Shown: one piece after another, positions 27,619 to 37,061 of the stretch
Layout: every line of letters starts with the position of its first letter
How positions within the stretch are numbered: position 1 is the stretch's first letter
Assembly: GCF_000517065.1 (NCBI RefSeq)
Contig: NZ_KI912105.1
Coordinates: forward strand, 3,596,058 to 3,660,057
From: Alkaliflexus imshenetskii DSM 15055
GTDB lineage: Bacteria; Bacteroidota; Bacteroidia; Bacteroidales; Marinilabiliaceae
Reading direction: 5' to 3'
DNA: 64,000 bases
Program-made: the position numbers and the translations under genes
The notes under the pieces: generated by a model
The model's database searches: none
Seen by the model: the letters and a program-made list of their open reading frames with translations, nothing else
Told to the model about the DNA's origin: nothing

Positions 27619-28755
27619 TCAGTTTTTTGAGACTTCCTTAACGTATTCACCAGGTGTGAGTTTGGTGCTATTCTTAAATACCCGGTTAAAAGTTGCTTTT
27701 GAGTTAAAACCACACTCCATAGCCAGCCCCATAAGGGTATAATTGTTGCTGCCCGGTACTTTGCAGCGCTCCTTAAACTCGTTAATGCGATGGTGGTTCA
27801 CAAAGTCGAAGAAGTTCATGTTTAGCCTACCGTTGAGAATGCTGCTCATATACTCCGGCGTCACCTTTAGCTCTTCACTCAGAATGGCGATGGTAAGCTC
27901 CGGGTTGAGGTGCGGTTTGGCTGTTTTCATATAGTGCAGCAGCGAGTGGATAAAAGCCTCTTCGCTATCGGAGACCAGAGCATCATCAAATCGAATGGTA
28001 TCAGATTTTTCAAGGTCGATACGAGGTTTGCTGCTCGAGGTAAAGATGTTTTCATGCATGAGACCAAAAAAGCCAAGCATCAAGATAAAGATGGTTCCAA
28101 TGATGTAGGCCAGCAACTGCATGGTGCCATAAGGCATTAAGCCATGAAAGTAGTCGATAATATACGTAAGGCTGTTAATTCCATAAGCCACAATGGCCGT
28201 GTAAATCAGAAAATGAAGCCAATTCAGGTTGATGGGTTCTACATTCGAGAAGTATTGTTTTATGCGCTTTCGGTAACGCCTGAGGAGCCACAACCCTGAA
28301 ATTAGATATGCATGTGAAGAGATAAAAACGCCTGCAACAGTAAATGGATACATCCAGTTGTTTTTAAACGACTGGTGAACATCCATCTCTATTCGTGCTT
28401 CTGCCGGTTGCGACAAAATCCCGACTATAAAAAGTCCAAATATCAGCACAAATGGCAACAAATGAATCAGATGGTTGGTTCTGAGCTTGAAATTCTGAGT
28501 GGTGAGCGATAAAATATACAACCAAACTGTGGGGCCATGTAAAAACAGAAATGGAGCCGAAAGATGCAGAAACATTGGATAGGGATAACCATTTTGCCGA
28601 TTATAGATTTCCATCAGACTTATGAAAGTGGTAAGAGATGTAAGCAGACAAAACAAGGCCAGCAAGTAGTCGGCAGCACTTTTTCGCTTCTTGGCAAATA
28701 ACAGCAGTGCCAAAAAAACGCCTTGAAATACTCCTATTGCCAGTAACGTGTTCAT
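27619..28755 (-). CDS. Membrane-anchored AraC-type regulator
   Basis: A 378-aa protein with about seven transmembrane helices in the first 240 residues (MNTLLAIGVFQGVFLALLLFA to TIFILMLGFFGLMH) and an AraC helix-turn-helix domain at the C-terminus. The latter reads LTIAILSEELKVTPEYMSSIL and ECGFNSKATFNRVFKN, ending TPGEYVKEVSKN. This membrane-tethered form is common in Bacteroidota and may sense membrane or extracytoplasmic signals. It is upstream of the flavodoxin and FMN-binding genes on the same strand, which it may control. Confidence 0.88.
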   Translation of the reverse strand: MNTLLAIGVFQGVFLALLLFAKKRKSAADYLLALFCLLTSLTTFISLMEIYNRQNGYPYPMFLHLSAPFLFLHGPTVWLYILSLTTQNFKLRTNHLIHLLPFVLIFGLFIVGILSQPAEARIEMDVHQSFKNNWMYPFTVAGVFISSHAYLISGLWLLRRYRKRIKQYFSNVEPINLNWLHFLIYTAIVAYGINSLTYIIDYFHGLMPYGTMQLLAYIIGTIFILMLGFFGLMHENIFTSSSKPRIDLEKSDTIRFDDALVSDSEEAFIHSLLHYMKTAKPHLNPELTIAILSEELKVTPEYMSSILNGRLNMNFFDFVNHHRINEFKERCKVPGSNNYTLMGLAMECGFNSKATFNRVFKNSTKLTPGEYVKEVSKN

Positions 28756-29057
28756 TTGTTTTTGAAAAAAAATGGGTCTGAAGCCGGTGGAATACCCTCT
28801 ACCTGCAAAGATGATAGAAAAAAGTATTAATTGAAATCACCAACTTTAATTAATTTATTCATTTTTATTATTCTCACATTTTCTCTGTTAGGATAATTTA
28901 CAAATAATCAGTGTTTTAGGTGTAATTGGCACTTTGTTTTTATCTTATCTTGTAGAAAAGCGATTTATGTTGTTTATCTGTATATATATCAAATACAAAG
29001 CCGGAACTACCTGATTGGTGGTTCCGGCTTTTTTGCAGTTTTATTTAACTAAATTCT
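28756..29057. other. Intergenic region with terminator
   Basis: About 300 bp, AT-rich and non-coding. The only clear signal is the intrinsic terminator at 28997-29034. Confidence 0.5.
28997..29034. terminator. Strong intrinsic terminator
   Basis: AAAGCCGGAAC (28997-29007) pairs with GTTCCGGCTTT (29021-29031), and the loop-proximal ACC/GGT extends the stem. T-runs flank both sides, the stronger one on plus. It lies just past the minus-strand kinase gene. Confidence 0.85.
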
Positions 29058-32000
29058 TTACTCCTCTGGTGTGTTGACATTTATAATGGGTATGGTTACC
29101 GAAAATTTGGTCCCTTTGCCCGGTTCCGATGATACCTCAATGGTTCCGCTCATTTGCCCAATAATTTTTTTACTTAATGAGAGCCCTAGTCCTGTACCCC
29201 TGTATAGTTTGGAGATGTCGTTTTCTGCTTTGTAAAAGGCTTTGAAAATGTGTGGTAAATCTTTTGGTTGAATGCCTATGCCGCTATCTTCAACCACTAT
29301 TTTCACCTCATTACCTGTTTTTTTCCACTTAAAATGAACATGGCCTTTTTCGGTGAATTTAATGGCATTGGAAATCAGGTTGGATACAACTTGTTTGATA
29401 CGAACCTGATCGTTGTATAGCACTAAATCGGGGTTTTGCATGTCATGAAAAGCCTTTATTTCAATATGTTTTTTATTCTGCATATTAAATGACATCTCAA
29501 GTTCTTCAAACAGGTTCTTTATATGAAATTCTTGATTATAAAGCTTGAATTGGTCGGTTTCAATAAGTGAAACATCAAGTATGTCATTAATAAGTGTGAG
29601 CAGGGTGTTGGTATTTGAATTGATGAATGTGGTATATGTCTCTCGTTCTGTGTTGTCCACATCGGGTTGACAAAGCAGGTTTGAGAAACCTACAATTGCA
29701 TTCATCGGGGTTCGCAGTTCATGACTCAGGTTGGCCAGAAATGCCGATTTCAGGCGGTCTGAGTTTTCTGCCTGTACTTTGGCTTTTTCCAGCTCCTTGG
29801 TACGCTCCCACACCAACTCTTCCAGATGGGTGCGATGCCTTTGTAATTCATGATTCTGACAGGTTATTTCCTCCTGGGTCTCTTCCAAAAGGGTATTGGC
29901 TTCTGACAATTCCCGGGTTCGTTCGTCAACCTTTTTTTCCAGCTCTTCGTTGCGCTGTTTAATTATTTTAAATCGTTGCTGAATAGCCAGATAGGTTAAG
30001 AGTATTAGTGTAAGGTAAAGGGCAACACGAAAAAGAGTGGTTTGCCACCAGGGGGGCACTATGGTAATAATGAACTCCTTAGGCTCATTGCTCCAAACGC
30101 CATCGTTGTTGCTTCCTTTCACTAAAAATGTATATACACCCGGATTTAAATTTGTATAGGTGGCAAAGCGGGCTTCGTTTAATTCGCGCCAGTCAGATTC
30201 ATGTCCTTTAAGCATGAATTTGTAGCGGTTCTTTTTTGGATTTATGTAATTAATAGCTGTAAAGTGAATTCTGAAATTGTTTTGCTTGTAATTTAACTTT
30301 ATGTTTTCAATGTTGTTGATGTTCATTGATTTAAGAACGGGAATGGAGTTGTTTCCGCTGCTGCCTATCAGTCTGAAATCAGAGATGACTACAGATGGCG
30401 GCACATCGTTATCTTTTATATTATCCGGATGGAATCGCGTGAAACCTCTTGATGTGCCGAGATTGAAAAATCCATCGCTACCTTTATGTGCCGACCTTAT
30501 TATAAAGTCATTTGATGGCACGCCGTCGTCTTTATCGTATACTCTGAATTCTGGTTGTTGCGGCCTATTAACACCGTTGATAAATTTGACAAATCCCTTG
30601 TTTGTGGTTAACCATAGATTCTCATGGTCGTCTTCTAAAATACCTTGAATTGAGTTGTTGGGCAAACCATCTTTGGTAGAGAAGTGTTTAAATGTGCCCT
30701 TTTTTTTATCAAATAGGTTTAATCCCATATTTCCGGCAATCCAGATGTTGTTCCGGCTATCTTCAAAAACAGCCGAGGTTTGTCCTCTTCTCAAGCTGGT
30801 GGGGTTATCCGGCTCATGCACATAATGGGTGAACACTTCAGTCTCGGGATCAAATATTTCGAAGGCAATGTAATTGGTTAGCAGAATTTTATTGTCTGAT
30901 GATACGGTAACATGGTTTACCGAATTGTGCCGGATGCTATTTGGGTTATTGGGGTCGTGGGTATAGCTTTTAAATTGTTCTGTTTTTGGGTCAAAGCGGT
31001 TTAGTCCTCCGCCGTTTGTGGCTATCCATAAATATCCTTGTTTGTCTTCAACAATAGAAATGATATGCGGACTGTTGATGCTTCCGGGTTTATTGCCAGG
31101 CATAAAAGATTTGAAAGTATCTGACGATGGAAGGTAAAGGTTTAGGCCACCATTCCATGTTCCCACCCATAGGTTGTTCTTGCTATCCATAAATAAAGAC
31201 ATCACACCTTGTCCCGACAGGGTGTAATGTTCATCTATTGAGTTTGACATGTAGGTGTATATGTCACCGGTTTCCTTGTCAAGACGATCCAGACCTACGC
31301 CTGTCCCAATCCAGAGGTATTTGCCTGCGTCCCAAAAGCATGTAATCAGGTGGTTACTGATGGATTTTCCGGGAACCGGATTAAGTATGTAGTTTCGAAA
31401 AGGTTTATTTCTCTGGCTATAGAAACTAACCCCTCCTGCGTAGGTACCTATCCAGATGTCGCCGTACCTGTCTTCAAAAAGGCTTATAATGCTGTTGTCG
31501 CTTAATCCCCATTGGTTTTGGGGTAGGTGTTGGTGTGTTGTATATCGTAAACCTGTCGGGTCATCCACCGAAGCCAGCTCCAACACGGTTAAATCTCCTC
31601 CTCTGCTTTTGCCAACCCACAAACGATCCTGCTTGTCAACCAATAATCGATTGATAGCACCATCCAAAACAGGGCGAAAAATCCCTTTTTCGGGTTTCTC
31701 TTTATAGTTTTCAAAAATTTGAAGTCCACCTCCGCCTGTTCCAACCCAGAGACGTCCCTGCCTATCCTCGGTAATTGTTCGTACCTCATTGCTCAGAATG
31801 GCACCTGGCTCTCCTGTATTGGTATATAGTTTAAATGAGTTGCTTTCGGGCATATAAAGCGCCAGTCCAACATAGGTGCCAATCCATAAATTCTCCGACG
31901 AGTCCTGATATATTACACGAATTGATTGATTCCCGGATGGACTCTCAATTCTAAATGTGTCAACTTTTTGCTCAAGTGGGTTATACCTGTATAGACCGGT

Positions 32001-32438
32001 TTGTGAACCAAACCAAAACGCGCCATTTTTCGCTTTAAGGCAGAACTCAATGTTCATGTTACGGAAATACTCGAACGGGTATATCTGGTCGGTACATAAG
32101 TCTAAAACCGAGACCCCCAGGTCGGTGCAGATGAATAGCTGCCGGTCGTTTTTGGGTACAATGTGGTTGATAGATGAGTGAATGATGCCTTCTTCGGGGG
32201 TGTCGCCGGCAGTGTACACCTTAAATTCGATGCCGTCGTAGCGGTTTAATCCATCCGCTGTGCCAAACCACATATAACCAAAAGCATCCTGATAAATTGC
32301 TTTTACCCGGCTTTGCGACAGGCCCGACTGCGTCGTTATTTGAATAAATTGCTTTTCGTGCTCCTGTGGACATACTGTATTAACCACCGATAGCAGGAAA
32401 AGTATTAATACGGCTCTATACATAATAAGTGTTTTCAA
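29058..32438 (-). CDS. Two-component propeller sensor histidine kinase
   Basis: A 1126-aa inner-membrane sensor with a large periplasmic part. A signal peptide precedes about fourteen two-component regulator propeller repeats (W-x-G-T patterns such as GYMWFGTADGLNRYD, NLWIGTYVGL and DIWIGTYAGG), a Y_Y_Y-like beta domain (about 730-820), one transmembrane helix near 830, a coiled coil, and the kinase core: HisKA with phospho-acceptor His906 (LSHELRTP), N-box Asn1020, DSGIG at 1051 and GTGLG at 1081. There is no receiver or AraC domain, so it is not a full one-component hybrid; a separate response regulator is needed and none is in this window. The ligand is unknown. A YfiR and a TonB receptor lie upstream. 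Confidence 0.93.
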   Translation of the reverse strand: MKTLIMYRAVLILFLLSVVNTVCPQEHEKQFIQITTQSGLSQSRVKAIYQDAFGYMWFGTADGLNRYDGIEFKVYTAGDTPEEGIIHSSINHIVPKNDRQLFICTDLGVSVLDLCTDQIYPFEYFRNMNIEFCLKAKNGAFWFGSQTGLYRYNPLEQKVDTFRIESPSGNQSIRVIYQDSSENLWIGTYVGLALYMPESNSFKLYTNTGEPGAILSNEVRTITEDRQGRLWVGTGGGGLQIFENYKEKPEKGIFRPVLDGAINRLLVDKQDRLWVGKSRGGDLTVLELASVDDPTGLRYTTHQHLPQNQWGLSDNSIISLFEDRYGDIWIGTYAGGVSFYSQRNKPFRNYILNPVPGKSISNHLITCFWDAGKYLWIGTGVGLDRLDKETGDIYTYMSNSIDEHYTLSGQGVMSLFMDSKNNLWVGTWNGGLNLYLPSSDTFKSFMPGNKPGSINSPHIISIVEDKQGYLWIATNGGGLNRFDPKTEQFKSYTHDPNNPNSIRHNSVNHVTVSSDNKILLTNYIAFEIFDPETEVFTHYVHEPDNPTSLRRGQTSAVFEDSRNNIWIAGNMGLNLFDKKKGTFKHFSTKDGLPNNSIQGILEDDHENLWLTTNKGFVKFINGVNRPQQPEFRVYDKDDGVPSNDFIIRSAHKGSDGFFNLGTSRGFTRFHPDNIKDNDVPPSVVISDFRLIGSSGNNSIPVLKSMNINNIENIKLNYKQNNFRIHFTAINYINPKKNRYKFMLKGHESDWRELNEARFATYTNLNPGVYTFLVKGSNNDGVWSNEPKEFIITIVPPWWQTTLFRVALYLTLILLTYLAIQQRFKIIKQRNEELEKKVDERTRELSEANTLLEETQEEITCQNHELQRHRTHLEELVWERTKELEKAKVQAENSDRLKSAFLANLSHELRTPMNAIVGFSNLLCQPDVDNTERETYTTFINSNTNTLLTLINDILDVSLIETDQFKLYNQEFHIKNLFEELEMSFNMQNKKHIEIKAFHDMQNPDLVLYNDQVRIKQVVSNLISNAIKFTEKGHVHFKWKKTGNEVKIVVEDSGIGIQPKDLPHIFKAFYKAENDISKLYRGTGLGLSLSKKIIGQMSGTIEVSSEPGKGTKFSVTIPIINVNTPEE

Positions 32439-32771
32439 TTACTGTACCTGAGGTTCAGTAGTTGGTTGGGATTGTGCCTGTGTTTGTGATACAGATGGTT
32501 GCCTGTGTTGTTGCAATTTGTATGCATCAACTAGCATCTGCATTATTATATTGTTAGCGACTATCTTGTAATCTTTAAGATAATCACCAATTTTCACTTT
32601 TCAAAATGGTTAAAGTATTGTGTACGAGGTTTGGCGATTTTGGTTATAAAAGTGACTGCTAAAATTCATTTCTTGTGAGTTTCAGTTTTATCTTCATCAA
32701 TTCAGGAAAAAGAAACACCCGGACTCAATTACGAGGTCCGGGCGTTTTAAGATATTTAAGTGAATTATGGA
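32439..32771. other. Intergenic region between ddh and the sensor kinase gene
   Basis: About 330 bp. Apart from the ddh terminator (32713-32748) no feature is clear. The kinase promoter should be here, but I see no convincing TAnnTTTG box on the minus strand. Confidence 0.45.
32713..32748 (-). terminator. Terminator of the DAP dehydrogenase gene
   Basis: AAACACCCGGAC pairs with GTCCGGGCGTTT except for one mismatch. It is located 24 bases past the ddh stop codon on the minus strand. Confidence 0.8.
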
Positions 32772-33677
32772 TTACACCAGTTTTCTGAGCAACGCTTCTT
32801 TGTCGCCTGCCAGATAGTCGATAGGAGCAATCTCGGGCATTGTATAGGCTCCGGGCAGCTGCTTTACCACAGCACGAGCGCAGGAGATAAGTATTTGAGC
32901 GGTGAGAGCAGGATTGTTGATTTTCATTCTGAACTCAAACAGCTGGTTTTGGCTTTTGCCCGAAACGCCCTTGTGCTCAATCAATACACCATGCCCCATG
33001 TCTTTAAGTACATCGATGGAGGGAACCGGAATCACATGGGTTTCATCATTGCAAAAGTAGCTGTCTGCTTTTATTTCAGCGGTTACTTTTGATGCATCGG
33101 CGCCATTCTCCAGCTCCACATAAACCATGCGTCGGTGAATACCTGTTCCTGTGGGAATGGTCATCGACAGCGCATCCTTTACGCCAGGTTTACCCTTTGC
33201 CACCACGGAGTGTCCCATGCTCATTCCGGGTCCAAAATTGGTGTAAGTCAGTCCTTTGGGAGCCATTGCCAGCATTAATGTCCGAATAACAGAGTCGCTA
33301 CCGGGATCCCAACCTGCTGAGATAATGGCTGCTGAATTGTGCTTTTTGCCTGTTTCGCCCAGCAATGTGCGCAGTTTCCACATCTCTTCGCCATGAATGT
33401 CAAAGCTGTCAACGGTGCATATACCCTTTTCCATGATGGCTTTGGCAACTTCCGGAATACTGCGGGTAGGAGAGCACAACACTGCCACATCCACTTTCCC
33501 TAGCTCCGAAATGTCAGAAACTACTTTTACGCCGATGAGTTCAGTTGGAATCTCTCCTGCAGAACTGGCGCGGCGAACTACACCCGCCAATTCCATGTCG
33601 GGGGCTGCCTGAATGGCTTCAACCGAGAATTTTCCAATGTTTCCGTAACTTACTACTGCAACTCTGATTTTATTCAT
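32772..33677 (-). CDS. ddh: meso-Diaminopimelate D-dehydrogenase
   Basis: NADP-dependent enzyme making meso-diaminopimelate from tetrahydrodipicolinate in one step, for lysine and peptidoglycan. The 301-aa protein starts IRVAVVSYGNIGKFSVEAI (Rossmann fold), has CSPTRSIPEVAKAIMEKG and TVDSFDIHGEEMW, then SAGWDPGSDSVIRTLMLA, and FGPGMSMGHSVVAKGKPGVKDALSMTIP, all conserved in Ddh. It lies alone between a TonB receptor gene and the sensor kinase gene, with its own terminator. Confidence 0.97.
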   Translation of the reverse strand: MNKIRVAVVSYGNIGKFSVEAIQAAPDMELAGVVRRASSAGEIPTELIGVKVVSDISELGKVDVAVLCSPTRSIPEVAKAIMEKGICTVDSFDIHGEEMWKLRTLLGETGKKHNSAAIISAGWDPGSDSVIRTLMLAMAPKGLTYTNFGPGMSMGHSVVAKGKPGVKDALSMTIPTGTGIHRRMVYVELENGADASKVTAEIKADSYFCNDETHVIPVPSIDVLKDMGHGVLIEHKGVSGKSQNQLFEFRMKINNPALTAQILISCARAVVKQLPGAYTMPEIAPIDYLAGDKEALLRKLV

Positions 33678-34034
33678 TTTTACCTGGTTTTATGTATGAA
33701 TTCTTTTTTTGATGCCCAAAGTTCATAAAAATGCCTGAGAATAACAAATTGAAAGTTTTTTACTCTCTTTTTTGATATTTTGATTTTTATTTCAGTTGAT
33801 TTACTCTCTTTTTATTTTGGATGTTGTGCTGTTTTGGATGAGGTGTCGCAAAAATCATCGTTGAACGGAGAGGTTAAATAGTGCCTTCTGTGAGCTTCCA
33901 CAAATTGGGGTTGCTAAAGCAATTAAGGGCTTCACAATGAGTGAAGCCCTTAATGTAGGTTTGTGGTTTACTGAAAAAATACATGGTTGATATAAACCGG
34001 CCTTGCATTGTTTATTTCCCGGCTATGTTCTGTG
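33678..34034. other. Intergenic region with direct repeats upstream of ddh
   Basis: Contains two 14-bp direct copies of TTTACTCTCTTTTT at 33759-33772 and 33800-33813, 41 bp apart, and the terminator of the TonB receptor gene (33922-33954). Confidence 0.55.
33922..33954. terminator. Perfect 14-bp hairpin after the TonB receptor gene
   Basis: ATTAAGGGCTTCAC (33922-33935) and GTGAAGCCCTTAAT (33941-33954) pair perfectly around AATGA. It is likely the terminator of the TonB receptor gene, although its T-run is weak. Confidence 0.7.
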
Positions 34035-36104
34035 TCAGAAGCTGTATAATACTTTGATTCGGGTCTCAAAGGGTGCACCCGGATAGGGCGCCTCGGCCAT
34101 GTTTGCCATTCCAAACGGCTGAATGTAAGCGTAAGTTTCATTCAAAATATTTCTGAAAGAGAGAGTAAAATCAAGGTTTCTGATAATCAGATTTTTTGCC
34201 CGAAATGTAATATCTGCCAGTAAGTAGGCATTCATTTTTTCCTGTTCCTCATCTGAGGTTACAAATCCATATTGAGCACTGTGCCACGACAATGATGTGG
34301 TAACAAAGAACCGGTTATTGATGTGTGTTGTGCCCTGAAGGTGAAGGATATGGGCCGGCGCACCCTTTAACAAGCGCTTTTTTTCATTCCCATCGATGAA
34401 TACGCTGTAATAGTCCGTTTTATTGTTACGTGCAGCTGTATAGTATGCGTATGAGAATGCGCCACTCCAACGGTCAAAAACTGTTTTAACCTCCATTTCA
34501 ACCCCCGATGTGCCTGCCTGGTTATCATTCAGGTAAAATTCCGTTTCCGTATCGTAGTCAAATGAGTAGACAATCGGATCTTTAATTACTATGTCGAAAA
34601 GGCTAACATTGGCATATACATTGTTACTCAGGCGATAGCCCAGTTCCAACTCGTTAACGATGGTGCGTTCAGGCTCAATCTCCTCATTGGCATTTATATT
34701 CTCGATGGATGGCGATCGGAAAGCATGACTGTAAAGATATTTAAGATTGAAGCGGTTGAATACCTTTGTGTATCCAAGTCTGGGTGCAATATTACTCCCG
34801 GTAACCGAGTGGTCTTCAAATCTAAGGCCACCAAAGAAGTTCCCTATTGCTCCTGAATAACTTGCCTGTGTATAAAGAAATACCGTGTTGTGGGTTAGCT
34901 CGAACTTGTCGTTGTAAAATTCTTCTCCCACCTGGTTTTGTTCACTTTTGCCAATACGTGCAATGTCTTGTCGTGTACCAACTCCACCCAGCAACTGAAA
35001 CCCGCCTCCCATCTGCCAAACCATATCTACCGAACCATTGATTTGGCTCACATGGCGTTGGTAAAACCAATTTTCCGATTTAAAGTTGTAGGGAGTCTGT
35101 GTTTTGTAAAATAGGCTTGGGGTAATTCTTATGTTATCAGTTGGTTGAAATGCGTAACGGACACGCCCCAGAAGATTTCTGAAACGGTTTGGTACCATCT
35201 CATCGTAACCGGTAGGTACAATATAATAGTTGCTGAAAAACAAGTTGCTGTCGAAACCCTTGTGGGCATATTTGAGGTTGAGTTGTAATTGTTCCGTGTC
35301 TGACCACCCATTGTGCATGGAGTAGGTGTCGCCATTAAAATCAGTGAAATCACCAGATGTTCGATGACCTTTGTTCCAGGTTGCCAGCAAAGAGAAGTCT
35401 GACTGACCAAACAGATTGCCGGTTGCGAAATGGGCGCCGGTATTGCTGATGCCATGAGTAAATGTAGCGGCTGAACCGCCTATTTGGGTACCCTTTAGGT
35501 CGTTTCCATTTTTTGTGATTACCCTGATAACGCCCAACTCAGCATAACCTCCATACAATGCCGAACCGGGGCCACGGATAACTTCAATACGGCTTATTTG
35601 TTCTGCTGAAATATGTTTGATAAGAGGTACCACAGAGTACATTCCTTCGTTCAGTTCCATGTCATCAATCAGGAATAGTACCTTTCCCTCATGACCCCAG
35701 TTGCCACGCATGGTGATGCCAATTACGCCATCCACATCATAACCAAAATAGATCCCCGGTACGGTACGCAAAAGCTCGTATAAGTTACTGGCGCCGCTGT
35801 TTTGAATCTGTTCATCGGTTATGATGGAGATAATTCCGGGTGTCTCGCGAGGGGTGAGTGCCGATTTGGTGGAGACGGATACCGAGGCCTCTAACAGCTC
35901 ATCGATGGAAATTCCAAACTTTCCGGATATGTAAATGATGTCTTCGAAGGATAAGTTGGCAAGTTGCTCACGCGAAAGGGATAATATTTCCCTTTTTTTC
36001 AATGAGCGCACGTCAATATCTGAATGGCTTGCTTCCTGGGCTACTGTTGCAAAAGAAAACGTTCCGCACAGTAATAGAAACACCATTAAGGGTTTGAGTT
36101 TCAT
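34035..36104 (-). CDS. TonB-dependent receptor
   Basis: Outer-membrane receptor of 689 aa. Signal peptide to about Ala22, then a short N-terminal extension (residues 25-75, SLSREQLANLSFEDIIYISGKF), a plug domain (TPGIISIITDEQIQNSG, RTVPGIYFGYD, IEVIRGPGSALYGGYAELGVIRVIT) and a 22-stranded barrel ending in TRIKVLYSF with terminal Phe. A plug without a carboxypeptidase-like domain indicates the siderophore/vitamin-type class rather than SusC. It follows the YfiR gene by 77 bp and probably forms an operon with it. Confidence 0.93.
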   Translation of the reverse strand: MKLKPLMVFLLLCGTFSFATVAQEASHSDIDVRSLKKREILSLSREQLANLSFEDIIYISGKFGISIDELLEASVSVSTKSALTPRETPGIISIITDEQIQNSGASNLYELLRTVPGIYFGYDVDGVIGITMRGNWGHEGKVLFLIDDMELNEGMYSVVPLIKHISAEQISRIEVIRGPGSALYGGYAELGVIRVITKNGNDLKGTQIGGSAATFTHGISNTGAHFATGNLFGQSDFSLLATWNKGHRTSGDFTDFNGDTYSMHNGWSDTEQLQLNLKYAHKGFDSNLFFSNYYIVPTGYDEMVPNRFRNLLGRVRYAFQPTDNIRITPSLFYKTQTPYNFKSENWFYQRHVSQINGSVDMVWQMGGGFQLLGGVGTRQDIARIGKSEQNQVGEEFYNDKFELTHNTVFLYTQASYSGAIGNFFGGLRFEDHSVTGSNIAPRLGYTKVFNRFNLKYLYSHAFRSPSIENINANEEIEPERTIVNELELGYRLSNNVYANVSLFDIVIKDPIVYSFDYDTETEFYLNDNQAGTSGVEMEVKTVFDRWSGAFSYAYYTAARNNKTDYYSVFIDGNEKKRLLKGAPAHILHLQGTTHINNRFFVTTSLSWHSAQYGFVTSDEEQEKMNAYLLADITFRAKNLIIRNLDFTLSFRNILNETYAYIQPFGMANMAEAPYPGAPFETRIKVLYSF

Positions 36105-36181
36105 AATATAGTAATGAGTTAATTTATTGAATGTTGATGATTTTCATCCTGATTGTTGGGAATGTATGGAATGCCTCAATT

Positions 36182-36688
36182 TCACTCAATCTGGACACCG
36201 TAGTTTAATATGCTGCTCGATACGCGAAGACCGTTTTGCTCCACATGTTTCCGGCATATTTCGTAGGACAATTTACCTGCATTGGTGATAAAGTTGATGC
36301 CGGCTCCTGCACGGCAGCCATTCTTTGTATCGGTCACAATAAGTGATTTTGTGAGATGTTCAGATGACAATAGCTCGGGCAAAAGAGCACTTTTCTCGGT
36401 ACTTAGATATACCAATTCGTGTGAATGTTGCATGAAAGTTTCGGCGTGTTCAACAACTATGGGGCGGTTGCCTATACTTGTATGTTTGCTAAGTGCTTCA
36501 AGCTCTTGAAAAATGGTTTTATCACCTACTATTAATATTTTAAGGGGTTCATTTGCCGGGGCTTCGAGCCAGCGTATGTTTTTGGCAAAGTTGAGTAGAA
36601 AAAGCGCTTTGAATTTCTCGTTCTGCGCCAGTGCCGGAACCGTAAACAGCCACAGCAACAATAAGGATACAGTAAAGGTCTTATGCAT
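36182..36688 (-). CDS. YfiR-family periplasmic protein (DUF4154)
   Basis: Periplasmic protein of 168 aa with a signal peptide (ending ALAQ, residue 22). The YfiR signature is the N-terminal KFKALFLLNFAKNIRWLE, the LKILIVGDKTIFQELEAL strand, and LIVTDTKNGCRAGAGINFI followed by LSYEICRKHVEQNGLRVSSSI. In Pseudomonas, YfiR represses a diguanylate cyclase, but in Bacteroidota such proteins occur beside TonB receptors and sensor kinases, as here, and their role is unclear. Cys125 and Cys145 could form a disulfide. Confidence 0.9.
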   Translation of the reverse strand: MHKTFTVSLLLLWLFTVPALAQNEKFKALFLLNFAKNIRWLEAPANEPLKILIVGDKTIFQELEALSKHTSIGNRPIVVEHAETFMQHSHELVYLSTEKSALLPELLSSEHLTKSLIVTDTKNGCRAGAGINFITNAGKLSYEICRKHVEQNGLRVSSSILNYGVQIE

Positions 36689-37061
36689 AGTTAGGGTTGT
36701 ATATATTCAAAAAATTATGTTCTCTATCTTTATGCTGTGCAAATTATGTTTTTTTTCAACATCTGAAACGCTCTTATTGGTGGCGGGTTATATTTTTTTG
36801 ACGAATGGAATGTTTGCCCGGCTGAGGGTGTTAAATTGTGGCTATTAGCAATAAGTTTATTATTCTGTAACAGTGTTGATGGTATCCACCCAAGGATGAT
36901 CTTATTATAATTGGCATTAATAAATCTATCCGCACTGTTCGTAACAGTATTCACTCAGAGGTGATTTAACCTTTAACTGTTGATAGATTTTAAAAAACAA
37001 CAAAGGGATTGCCCGTCCAGACAATCCCTTTGTGAAGTATTAACGTAAAAACGTTGCAAAA
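36689..37061. other. Intergenic region upstream of YfiR
   Basis: No credible gene. GTAACAGT plus TT occurs twice (near 36867 and 36942), a possible short direct repeat. The right end carries the terminator of the carboxynorspermidine synthase gene (37001-37032). Confidence 0.45.
37001..37032 (-). terminator. Terminator of the carboxynorspermidine synthase gene
   Basis: Perfect 11-bp stem, CAAAGGGATTG with CAATCCCTTTG. On the minus strand it is followed by TTGTTTTTT. It lies 30 bp after the stop codon. Confidence 0.9.

Noticed and set aside
27025-28755. Full electron-transport (Rnf/Nqr) complex
   Set aside because: Only a small FMN-binding lipoprotein and a flavodoxin are present; no other subunits are encoded nearby.
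29058-32438. Hybrid one-component (HTCS) regulator
   Set aside because: The protein ends after the HATPase domain; no receiver or AraC helix-turn-helix follows in frame.
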